Origin: Aptenodytes patagonicus
Lineage: Eukaryota; Chordata; Aves; Sphenisciformes; Spheniscidae
Direction of reading: 5' to 3'
Length of the DNA stretch: 64,000 bases
Assembly: GCF_965638725.1 (NCBI RefSeq)
Contig: NC_134970.1
Span: 1,183,001-1,247,000, forward strand
Shown: positions 29,601 to 40,766 of the stretch, one piece after another
How the letters are laid out: the number at the start of each line of letters is the position of its first letter
Numbering within the stretch: the first letter of the stretch is position 1
Made by a program: the position numbers and the translations under genes
The notes under the pieces: generated by a model
What the model saw: only the letters and a program-made list of their open reading frames with translations
Database searches by the model: none
What the model was told of the DNA's origin: nothing

Positions 29601-31784
29601 TTAGCCTTGGTTGACTCATAATTGCAAGATTTCCCAACTGGCTGGAGGCAGATCATTGCAAGAGAGACTTGCTGCGGAGCAGTCGGATAAGGAACGATGT
29701 GTAAGGTCGTGCCTGGACTGTAAGACACTAAAGCATTAGCGGTAAAGACTACAGCAAAGCAGCAAAGAATTCATATGCTTTTACAGAGCTTCTAGTTTCA
29801 AGCCAATTGTCCTAATTTCCCTCTCATTGACATCGCTCCGTTCTAACTCCCTTGTCCTCGGTGAATGTACCACCGTACTCTACTGTACGCAGTACAAGCA
29901 AGAGGCGCATCAGGCCTCTTGCTGATGCGTGGTGCTGATGGTACAGCAGTACTAGCGAAAAAGTGCTTCAAATTCAGGATGGCGAAACTGGACTTCTCTG
30001 GCACCGTTCTCTTCAAGGCATAAATAAAGGCAAACCACAGGCAGTATTGTCTCACAAGCAGACACGGAATACCCAGGCACACTAATTCACTTCTCTGCTA
30101 ATTGATCTAACAGCATCACCTTCTTGCAGCTAACACATCTCTCTATCTGCTCCTGAGCAGCCCCGCGTCCTCTGCTCACTCCAGCTTTGCTTTCCACTTT
30201 GACCTTCCCTCATGCAACACTCCTGCTCTCATCTGTAATCAGGAATGTTAACTCGAGACTCTCATTACTTAAATGTTTGGATGTTGATAACGTGCAATAT
30301 GGCCAATTAAGCACAATCCCCGATGAGCTGTTGCAGTGAGCAGCATTGCAAACCAGCATTGTTATTTCACTCACCGTGTGAAATGAGACTGGAAGAGCGA
30401 GCCATGGTACGCACCGGGGAGAGACAGAGGACAGTGGACAATAAATCAAAGCCCTGATTCAGTATCACTACTGTCCTTCAAGGGCCTTTTCCCTCTACTA
30501 TCACGTGTGATCTTTTCTTGATTCATTAAGGTCAGCTAGGCAGAAAATTTTGCAGCTGCTGGCTAGCTAGCAGAGCTGCTGGACACCATCCATGGCTCTT
30601 TCCTCTTCCCTTTTGGAAAGAAGTGGCAGAGTGCAGCTGCCTGTGAGGCTTTATTTCGGGTTGGAAAATCTCCAAGCATAGAGGGGGAAAAAACTGAACA
30701 CGCTGTAAATCGGGGATGGCCTTGAACCAAACCCCCTGGTTTCCAAGTACCAACAGGCACTGACAGATTGCAGACCGAGACAGGGGTATGGACTGTCCAT
30801 CATACACCGATGTCTCTGATGGATGGATGGGTCTGAGAACCGCACAAGGATGCAAACAGTACCCCTGTAAATTCTGCAGTGTGCCCCAAAGTGGAGCTAA
30901 TACAATCTGCAGTCATCCTAAATAAATCCCCCAACCCTTAACATCTCCCTGCATTGAGCCTTCTTCAAAAGGTGCTTGAAAATGAGTCACTTTTTCCTTT
31001 GAGATTTTTTTAAGCCAATAACAAGATCCCCTTAAAAACTCCCGAGGGATGCTGAGAGAATTTGGGGTTTATTTTTTTTACAAATCTCTATAAAATGTTT
31101 CAGATGCCAGTTCTGCAAAAAACCTAAAGCAGAACTGTGTTAGGAAAGACCATTTATTATGGCCACTTTCCAGATTTAATAGTCTAGTTTTCCTTATAAG
31201 AAAGACTGCAAAATTTTGATCCAAATCCAATTTTTGGCAGTATTTTCTGTGTCAAAATACATTTTTCACCAGAAGTGTGCTGATAAAAGAAGATTTAGAC
31301 TAGCCCTAGTGAAGACCATTTCTGCCCCTGAAGTAGACACTGCATTTTCCAGTGATAAAATATATACATGAGAGACTTACGAGTGAGCAAGATACTTGAA
31401 CTCCTTATTTTGCCATGCCTGTGGCATGAAGGCATCTGACTTCAAGAAAGGGGCAGATATTTTTTAATGTATTTATAGGATGAGACAGAAAGTGCCTTGT
31501 GCCTTCCTTCATTTATTCGTTTTTAGGACTACCTGTTCTGTGCATTCGTGTACCATGACAAGAAGCCCAAGAGAAATCTTGGCGGGTGGATAGTTGGAGA
31601 GATGGATGGGTGAAGTTTTGGAGAAATGCCATATCAGTTTGTTTTACTATGCCAGAGTGATGGGTAGACAGACCGACAAACGTGTAACTAGATCATTCTT
31701 TATACTTCTATACAACTTATTTCCTTCGGGAGTCATATAGTCATTTATAAATATTTATATATTCCAATAATACACTTTTTGTCG
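26684..31784. other. Intergenic sequence, no supported gene
   Basis: Nothing codes recognisably. Noted pieces are a 16-A run at 27518-27533, an A-rich tract near 28885-28912 and a complex inverted repeat at 29879-29949. GC-rich stretches near 27.6-28.8 kb give chance frames on both strands. Confidence 0.6.
29879..29949. repeat. Nested and overlapping inverted repeats
   Basis: AGCAAGAGGC (29897-29906) pairs perfectly with GCCTCTTGCT (29914-29923) across a 7-base loop. CGCATCAG (29906-29913) pairs perfectly with CTGATGCG (29922-29929), which is mutually exclusive with the first stem. Outer arms CTACTGTAC and GTACAGCAG pair imperfectly. Confidence 0.8.
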
Positions 31785-31932
31785 GTAAATATTATTATAC
31801 TCCTTCTTTAGATGGAAACGAGAAACAGAGAGCTTAAGAGACTTAGCCAAGGTCTGAGAGAGATTTTGAAAGAAGCAGAGATCTATTCAAGCAGCTGTGT
31901 TTTCCAGGCTGTTTCAATCACTAGACCACATA
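31785..31932 (+). mobile_element. Ancient MIR/L3-like retroposon relic
   Basis: The stretch follows the shared tail of MIR/CR1-L3-type amniote elements in order: 'gatggaaac-gagaaacagag', 'gcttaagagacttagccaaggt', a later 'aagcagagatct', and a terminal 'caatcactagaccac', matching the consensus theme 'cacagagaggttaagtgacttgcccaaggtc...ccactggaccat' as I remember it. It is strongly diverged, so an old insertion. Exact family assignment needs a repeat library. Confidence 0.55.
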
Positions 31933-32469
31933 TATAATTTTAAGGTTACAAAGACTGACTCTTTCGCATAATCATATTAACGATCTTTCTTAAATCTATG
32001 CAGGCATTTTCACAAGCTTGGGTGCAAAGCAAGGAAACTGTTGGCACAATCTATAGGACATAATCAGACTACAAAGCTACAACGTTATGGCGAGCTGTAA
32101 TTTCAAGCAACCGAGCTAGCTTTATTACTGCAACTGCCATTACAGAATGGTTATACAGCATGGCCACGAAGTCAATGGGATATTTAGATGAGGAATTAAT
32201 GCAGGATAGCGCCCAGTGTAAAGAACAAACACAATAAATAAAATACACTGTAGAGGCAGTGTAGAAGAAATGGCAGAGCAAAAACATCAAGTGAACTATA
32301 TTTACTATTGATATTTAACCACGCATAGTTTATTCCAGTTGTTTCTCTGTGTATATGGCTTGTTTTAATACTGGCAGGTTCTACTTTTCAGTAATAGAAT
32401 GAGAAAAAGTTGTTCAAAAAGTTTTAATAAAACCTATAATTGGTGTAGTGAACCTAAGGAGACATTCCT

Positions 32470-32609
32470 AGAAAGAGAGGGAAAGGCAGAAAGAGCAAAA
32501 GAGAAAGAGGGAAAGACCGAGAGAGTTAAAGAGAGAAAAAGGGAGAAAGAAACAAAGAAACAAAGAAAGAAAAAGATAAATAAAAAGAAAAAGAAAGAGA
32601 GAGAAGGAA
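32470..32609 (+). repeat. Polypurine low-complexity tract (GA/AAAG-rich)
   Basis: About 140 bases are almost purely A and G on the + strand, with degenerate GAAA and GAGA units. The lysine/glutamate-rich open frame across it is a by-product of composition. Such tracts can form triplex (H-) DNA. Confidence 0.9.
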
Positions 32610-33316
32610 TATTTTCACACCAGACTGTCTGCAGCTAGCTTGCTTTTGACTTTCATACTCTATTTAAAAATACAAAATCGGGAGCATTGACAAAGAGTTC
32701 CCAAATTAGCTTTTTTAATAGAGATCGGAAGTTAAAAGGGGGCCGAGTCATGGGGGAAAAGCTATTCAGAATCACAGCCAGGCCAGAGCCAGCACAGAGA
32801 GAGGCCAGAGCACGCCTGAGTGAGAGAAGAGAGTCAGTACGTTTTATGAAGAGATGACATTGTAAATCACAGAAAAATCTCTTATACCAGTAAAGCCAAA
32901 TGACATTTCTGGTTTTGCTTTCTTCTGAGCATCTGCAAGAGGCAAAGAGCAAGTGGAGCTGTAGGAAGTACTTTAAAGAGTTCTGAAGACATCTAATAGA
33001 GATGGATTCTGGATGCTTTGCTTTGCTTACATTCCTGCAGCCACCGAAAGTTTCTCATGGAAGTTTTAGGATTCACTTTGCACACAACTACTCGTGTGTC
33101 CAGCATACAACTATTAGAATCCATATTCTAAAGATTGTAATACGCTGCATTGTTGTTTTAACCTCATTAACTAGTTGGCAGACATTGTAATGCAGCTTAC
33201 AAATATTATTGGGGGAAATTGTTTTGGGGCAGGATTACCCAGGACCTGACATTCAGAAATTAGTATTATTTTTTAATAATTGCACTGAGTTACCAGCGTT
33301 TAGGCAATGTTGAGAC

Positions 33317-33364
33317 TCTAAACTGGACTGATCAGGTTTCTGGTATCAGAGTTTCCAGTTTAGA
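33317..33364. repeat. 11-bp perfect inverted repeat with inner stem
   Basis: TCTAAACTGGA (33317-33327) and TCCAGTTTAGA (33354-33364) are perfect reverse complements. Inside them CTGAT (33328-33332) and ATCAG (33345-33349) extend the stem past a four-base bulge. It lies some 330 bases upstream of the CpG island. Confidence 0.9.
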
Positions 33365-33414
33365 TTTTTCCAAACCAGGCGATCTGAGTGTTGAAATGTC
33401 TGAGGATTTGGGGG

Positions 33415-33464
33415 TTTTTTTCTTTCTTTTTTCTTTCTTCCCCCCCCCCCCCCCCCCCCCCTTA
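33415..33464. repeat. Pyrimidine tract ending in a 22-C homopolymer
   Basis: A T/CTTT tract runs directly into C22 (33440-33461). Further C runs of 11 and 9 follow at 33609-33619 and 33621-33629. On the minus strand these are long G runs able to form quadruplexes, and on the + strand i-motifs. Run lengths in such sequence are often wrong in assemblies. Confidence 0.95.
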
Positions 33465-33689
33465 AATAAGGCCTTGGTTTAAGAGCTCTCAGAAGAAAGC
33501 CATGTTATCATGTAGGCACACGGAATCACCTGGAAAACGGACCCTGGTTAGTGACGGCTTTGCGAAGTCCCTGTTTCCCCTATTTTAAATCCACAGAGGC
33601 ACACCGGACCCCCCCCCCCGCCCCCCCCCGCCTTTCTTTCCTCTCGCTAGAGGCGATACACCTGGAGGAGCGTCTGCTGGGCTTTGCCG

Positions 33690-34510
33690 GTGGAAAGCCT
33701 TGCAGCCACCCCAGCGGGGGTCCCGCACCCCGCCGGCCGCCTCCCGCCCCGCGCACCCCTCAGGCCCCGGGCGCTGCCGCACGCCGGGAGCGGGGGCCGC
33801 CTGCCCCGGCCGCGCCGCGCTCGCTCCGGGTGACACCTGCCGGCGGCTCGGAGGGAGGGAGCGGGGGGGGGGGGGCGCGCCCGTCTGCGGGGGGAGCCCC
33901 GGTCGCCCCGGGCCCCCCGGCCGAGCGCGGAGCCCCCGCCGCCGGCCCCCGCCCGCCGCCGGCCCCCGCCGCGGCTCTGCCCGCGCCGCTCCCCGCGGAG
34001 CTGTCCGCGCCGGCGGTGCTGATCGCCGCTCTCCGCCGCCGCCCCGCGCCCGCGCGCTCCGCGCCGCCCCGCGCCCGCCCCCGCGGCCCGCGGCGCGCCG
34101 CTCCGCGCTCCCGGCAGCCGCATGGCAGCGGAGGCGCTCGGCTGGCGGCCGCGGCCGGGAGCGCCGGGCGGGCGGGGCGAGGCGAGGCGGCGGGCCGGCG
34201 CGCCCTGCGGAGGTGAGGGGGGCCGCCGGGAGGGCGGGGAGCCCCGGGCCGGGGCGGGGGGGACCGGCCCCGGTGGGGGGGGGGACACCTGCGGGCGGGG
34301 AGGAGGCGCGCCGGCAGCCGCGGGGGGGGTTGGGGGGGGGGCGAGGGGCAGGAGCAGTGCCCCCGGCTCGCTCCCACCCCCGCGCCCTCCTCGTCCTCGC
34401 CCCCGCTCCGCACTCTCTCACGCTCCTCGCCTCTCCCGCTCTCCTTCCCTCCCTTCCCTCCCTCGTTCCCATCTGGTGGCCGCACAGACCGCTCCAGCCC
34501 CTGAACTCCC
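33690..34510. promoter_or_regulatory. KCND3: CpG island, probable KCND3 promoter and first non-coding exon
   Basis: About 0.8 kb of extremely GC-rich sequence is dense in CpG, unlike its AT-richer flanks. It contains GGGCGG-type Sp1 boxes (for example near 34232 and 34251), long G runs (33863-33875, and in 34268-34345) and no TATA box. It lies about 5.4 kb upstream of the coding exon on the same strand, and a consensus donor within it (34213) points downstream. Together these fit a CpG-island promoter. All long frames here are composition artefacts. The transcription start cannot be placed from sequence alone. Confidence 0.8.
34205..34220 (+). other. KCND3: Candidate splice donor of KCND3 non-coding exon 1
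   Basis: GGAG|GTGAGG has its junction between 34212 and 34213. It is close to the vertebrate donor consensus and sits inside the CpG island. Spliced to 39573 it removes a 5360-base intron. The only upstream ATG noticed just before it (34122) would then give a 49-codon frame crossing the junction and stopping at 39629-39631, before the channel ATG. Confidence 0.5.
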
Positions 34511-35494
34511 GGCGATAGATTAAAGTGTGATATTGAGCTGTGGAAGGACGCGAGGCAATGGCGAGGCAGCTGAGCTCCTGTATTTCATGTATGTATTTGT
34601 CTTACTTTATGGAAGTCACTAACTATCGCTGCGGCGCATCAGTCATTGCCAGGAGCTGCCCGGCAGAGCAGGGCATGACTGGTTTGCTCTGATTTGGGCT
34701 TATAGTTATTTATTTCATGGAGATTCACCAGCAAACAGATAAATGAGCAAGGATGCCAGGTCTCTGAGCGTGTGGAGTCCAACTTCTGACCGCGGATGAA
34801 AGAGGGATGCTGAGGTGGTGTGGAGACAGGACTGGTAAGAGCTGCCAAGGAGCAGGGCAAGCGAGAACAGCAGGACGAGGGGGAAGGGGGACAGGTGGTG
34901 GGAAGGAAGAGGGGAGAAGGAGAGAGGGAAAGATCGGCTTAAGTCCGAATTATTTATTTTTATTCCTGAATGTAGCCTCCTGCCCTGGCTAAGGTGTTGC
35001 TTGTAGGTTTGTGATGCCGGAGGAATAGCTCATTTTCTCGTCCAGGAGAAGGGACCTCTCCTGCATGGTCCCCGCCTGCCCAAGAGTCAGGGACACAGAG
35101 GGAGCTCCGAGAGGGACCAGTGAAGTTCATCCTATACTTTCCCCCCTTGATCCCCCCCCCTCTTGCCACTGCCGGCACATTAGCATGCAGGGTAGGCTCT
35201 GGTGTGTATTTAATGACTCCATTTGCCGGTGTCTCTGTTAGCTCACACCGCCTTTCTTCAGTCTCGCTTTACAGCCTTGCCTCCCTGGGACCAGCTGGGT
35301 CCATCTCCCTGCTGCGTCCACCCGAGTGGACTCTCCAGGACCCGGGTGCCGTTTCCAGCTCGCTTAGGCAGCGAGAGCAAAGCTCCAAGCAGTACTGGAA
35401 GGGGAGGGGGCAAAACGAAGCAAGCTCAGGCGAGAGAGGCAGGGAGAGACTCTGTCTCGGCAGTAATGAGGGAGAAGCTGTTTAGTCATCTCTC

Positions 35495-35680
35495 TATATA
35501 TACTTTCACAATGATGATCACATTTACTGATTGCTTCTGACTGCATTTAGAGAGGGAGTCAAGAGGCAGGCAGCACAGTTCACCTTTTATCCTGAGGAGT
35601 GATTGCTCCCCCTTCCTTCCCGTTCCCCAGATTTAGCCCTACTTTTGGGCGCTGAGAGCATCTTTCCTTGCCAGGTAAGG
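35495..35680 (+). promoter_or_regulatory. Possible alternative promoter and short 5' exon (TATA plus strong donor)
   Basis: TATATATA lies at 35495-35502 and a near-perfect donor, CCAG|GTAAGG, has its junction at 35674/35675. A start about 30 bases after the TATA would give an exon of roughly 145-150 bases. This could be an alternative KCND3 first exon. Another possibility is an internal 5'UTR exon beginning at the acceptor-like TGTAG near 34977. There is no transcript support; AT-rich TATA matches occur often by chance. Confidence 0.3.
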
Positions 35681-38600
35681 CATCGCTGCGAGCCGAAAAC
35701 GCGGGGCTCTCTGGGCTGACTGGGAGGGAGGGGAGAAGTTTGCATGCATTTATCCTAAGCCTGTTGCTTTTGCTCCCAAATCTCTCCAATGGACTGAGGG
35801 AGTGAATGTTTTGCAGAAAGTTTTATTATCTGATGTGATTGCGAAGGGGAAGGAATATGTGACTGACAGGGGATATCAAAGCTTTGGCTGACATATTTTG
35901 CTTTAAAGCAAATATATCTTTGCTGTCTGAGCCTGACCCAACAAGGACAGGAAAGGAGAGAATGAACAATTTCAAGGCTCTTTACTCCCATTAGCAGTGT
36001 CTCGTCAAGAGCTCACAGTATGTTTATCAGTCGTATTTTAAATCATCCCTGTCTGCTTCCAGAAAGGGAACACCATGAGATTTTTGTTTTGTTTCTGTTT
36101 TCATGAGACTATGAAGAGACATTTATTAAGTACGGCGTTGCCGGCAGGAGCTAACGTGGCAAGAATCCATCGTTTATTTCTTGACCCTTTCGGTGAATAG
36201 AAATAACTGTGTTCTGTAAAGTTTTCCTCCAGAGCTTTACTGACCTAGCCGTGCCTGTCAGGTTTTTGTTTGAAACTGGGATGAAACCATGGTGCCCAGG
36301 AAGCGGCTGCAGCGCAGACGACCTGCGGTAGCCAGCGGTGGACAGGGAGGGACTCAGATGGGGTCGGGAGTCCTGGGAGGGGGACGGGGGGCTCATGCCA
36401 CAGGCTTTTCTACCAAATTTCCTTGCACCATTTCACTGACCTCATAATTACCTAAAGAAAACAGATTCTTTCCTCTATAGATGCTGACTTTTTTAAGTCA
36501 GGAGGAGACATTATTTTATTTCGTGTACCAGGTCTTCTAAACGTCATCAGCAGGGTACCAATCTTTTGTTAACTGGTTCCTTTCAAATTACGTACAGAAA
36601 TTACAGTAATTAAAATTAGAAATATGTGTATAGCTAAATATATGCTTGTTAGAATTGAAGTATGTCTGTTTGCTGTGCGAGCTGAAGAGACTGTCGACTG
36701 TACAGTATATTTTGAGCCCAGCCAGTTGCTTTCCAGCCTAAAAAGACTGGTTAGCAGTTACCAAAACCCAGACGTACAGAAAAGGAGGATTCTTTCCATA
36801 TTTTGTAGATAAACTAGTTAGTTCATATTTTTTTTTACTCAACTTAGTTTGTGCAGCTCTGAATTACAAATCCAGTCCTACCTCTCTCCATTTTCTGTCT
36901 TACTTTGGGGCGGGGTAGAGTTCCAAGGACTCACGGACAAGAAAAAGCAAAACCTCTTCTGCCTCTTGGTCCTTCCTCGCAGACAGTCAATTCATAGCCG
37001 AAAAAGACTCTCTTTTTGCGTATTTTGAGGATGAAATGGGACAGATTTAAGGCAACTTTGAAAATCAAGCCGTGTGCACTAAGTTTTCTTAACCAGCTGC
37101 ATTTCTGTCACAGAGAAATGAGAACTAAACTTCCACAGAAGAATACCCCTCTCTTCCTCTTTTGCTTCAACCTCCTGTCCATTTCACAGCTATTTATAGC
37201 TTCCCCACATATACTGCCAGCATGGAAGGACTCATTTTATCTTTAAAAATTGATTTAAAAATGTGTAAGTCACTTATGAGTTACCAGCGCATTATTAGAA
37301 CAATTATATGTGAAGTATTTATAGTGCCTCAGCAGCTAATGTAGGTAACCTGGAATTTACAACCAAAGTTATAAAAGTACAGAAGAGATTTCTAACGAGA
37401 TTCCCCTGAGAAATCAGGGGAGATGAGGATCCAGTGTACTGTAGCTGGTCAGGTCACCGTACATCACCAGTCACTCCTGGTAGAACGACTGTGGTGGTGT
37501 CGCTAATTGAAATTAAAAAGCGAAGAAGACAGTTTACCAGCAGGGAAAACAGGAACAGGATGCATGATCTTGATCTCTTGGTTATTTGCCTGTATATATT
37601 TGGTGATTAATGAACGAAATGGTTCGCATTTTGCTGCCGCCTGTTTTGCAGTCCTGTTCTTAACGCAGTGTTTCATGAAAGTTAAAAGATGCACCACTGC
37701 TGCTAAAAGAAATCGGCAGCTCTGCTGTCTGAGCCCACCGAGTCCCTGGAGATCGCCTTTCAGCTAAAGACCAGGGCGTATTTTCGAAGTAGCGCAGAGA
37801 AAGTTTGCAGCGCTGCACTCTGCCTCTTCCCCGCGCAGATGAAAGAGCCTGGTCTCCAGGGCTGTCAGTCTGGCACTATTAACGCAATAAATTCCCTCTT
37901 TAGGGGGAGAGAAGAAATAGTGCATAGTAATATTGAACAATTCTTTATAGGAAAATATTGTGGGATGTTTCCTCCAGTGCCATGTATATAAGCAAAGCGT
38001 CTCCTTGGGATAAGCATCACTGTGGATTATTGTGTGTTTCATAATTACAAAACCTCTTCCAGCAGCAGTAAGATGCTTGCACGAGGGATTTCAACTGTCC
38101 TTTAGATAGTAAAATTGCACAGAAAGATACTCCACATTAAGGTGATGAATGTTAATGTGCCCTGAAGAGGAAGAGCATTTCTGTGAGCAGTTTAGTCATT
38201 TTCACCACAGATTGATTCCATCATTTTTTATTCAGTATTTTGATGGCCTGTTGAAATCAATAATGCTGCAGCCTTACGGGCTGGAGTGGCAGCTTTCATA
38301 TAATTAAAAAACTTCAGAGTAAAACTGCCTAGAAGGATACCATGTAGAGGGTATAATTAGGCTTTGAGGGCCTGAGTCAGTGGAATCAATGGAATTTCCA
38401 TTGATAAATCAACTTTTGATAGGGCCCCTAATGCATCTTATATGATAATGGCACCTTTCACCAGATCATTTTATGGTAGAGTTAGAAAAACATTAGGGAA
38501 GTGAAAGTAAATACAAGTTAAAACAGAAGTTAAATATTGTAAGAATTCTGACCAAAGACCAAAAAGAAAAAGAAAATTCATGGCTAGATCAGAACCACAG

Positions 38601-38716
38601 TAACTACTCTAATTTCAAGAGAAAGCTGGCTTCCAGTGGCTGAGGATCTGGACAACTTGGGATATTTTTCATCTAAAAAGCAAGAGTGCTGTGAACATAT
38701 TTCATTTCAACCTAAT

Positions 38717-38744
38717 AGTCCTTCAGTTCTTAAGCTGAAGGACT
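38717..38744. repeat. 10-bp perfect inverted repeat, 8-base loop
   Basis: AGTCCTTCAG (38717-38726) and CTGAAGGACT (38735-38744) form a perfect hairpin in the predicted 5'UTR intron, about 0.83 kb before the coding exon. Confidence 0.9.
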
Positions 38745-38792
38745 TCTGCCTCTGTTAGCTAGGAAATAATCAAGGTATCTTCCTGCTGGAAG

Positions 38793-38808
38793 AAAGTTGT
38801 CCAACTTT
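38793..38808. repeat. Short near-palindrome AAAGTTG-TC-CAACTTT
   Basis: Seven-base perfect arms with a two-base centre, flanked by GGAAG and CTTCC that could extend the stem imperfectly. It lies about 50 bases after the 38717 hairpin. Confidence 0.8.
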
Positions 38809-39530
38809 GGAGGCTTCCCTTGTTCCGACGTTCTTGGCACTTGGTAGCTTAATCCATCAGCTTTCACCCCTGGGATTCAAGCTGACTGTTGCTCAGATAT
38901 TCTGAGCAGTGTTTCCCTGAAAGTCAGAATTTTCCTCTAGTCCGGTGGAGGGATGTAATATTTCACAAGAGTGAAACCCATCTCTAAATGAAAGAGACCA
39001 GCAAAAAACCGCTGCTGAGGCCAGGTCTCTAGCTAAAGGTGGAAGAAAACTAATGAAAACAGAGAAGATCTTCTGTTTCTTTCAACTGAAAATGTTCTTA
39101 GTGCAAGATTCATTTCATATTGAACTTTTTTAAGACTGGAAACCCAGCTCAGTCCGGCCGTGGCTTTTCATGGCATACAATTTCATTGGGTGATCTGCAA
39201 GCTGATTTCACTGGAGTTCCCAGCTCTTTCTTGACAGCTGTAGTTAAACTGATGAGCACGTGAGGCTTACACCTGGGGAATTATGGATTAGTCTTGTTTG
39301 TAAGGAAGCAAATATAAATTAGTGTGTTTATGCTACTTTTAAAATGCTTTTAATGAGGAATCATTTGCTATTCAAAATTTCAGTCTATAATAATGTCATA
39401 ACCCCGCTGAGCTGATTATCATGTGCCTTGTTTAACATCATTCTTCAAATGGGAGATGACTGCAAGCCAGTTGTTTTAAATTCTTGTGTGTGTACTGATA
39501 TCTGACTCTAACACAATGGGGCAAGACACC

Positions 39531-39572
39531 CCGCTTGACTGTGTGTTGTTTTTATTTTGTTCTGTATTTTAG
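39531..39572 (+). other. KCND3: Splice acceptor region before the KCND3 coding exon
   Basis: A TTGAC branch-point-like motif has its A at 39538. It is followed by a T-rich tract and TTTTAG ending at 39572, giving about 35 nt from branch A to exon, a normal spacing. This implies an intron in the 5'UTR and a non-coding upstream exon. KCND3 in mammals is known to have its ATG in the second exon, which agrees. Use of this site is inferred, not shown. Confidence 0.7.

Positions 39573-40766
<1,194 letters not shown>

Larger units (their letters stand above)
34513..39530 (+). other. KCND3: Predicted 5'UTR intron body between CpG island and coding exon
   Basis: No coding sequence is recognised here. 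The stretch is AT-richer than the island and carries the alternative promoter/donor candidate at 35.5-35.7 kb and two short perfect inverted repeats at 38717-38808. The small open frames have no family signature. If the channel's 5'UTR were instead unspliced, the last kilobase would be leader sequence; the good acceptor at 39572 argues against that. Confidence 0.55.

Noticed and set aside
32399..32638. Lysine/glutamate-rich 79-codon frame
   Set aside because: It is the direct translation of a polypurine tract.
33551..34523. Several open frames of 130-295 codons on both strands over the CpG island
   Set aside because: All six frames stay open because stop codons are rare at this GC content; products are Pro/Arg/Gly/Ala runs with no domain. 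Treated as promoter and leader sequence.
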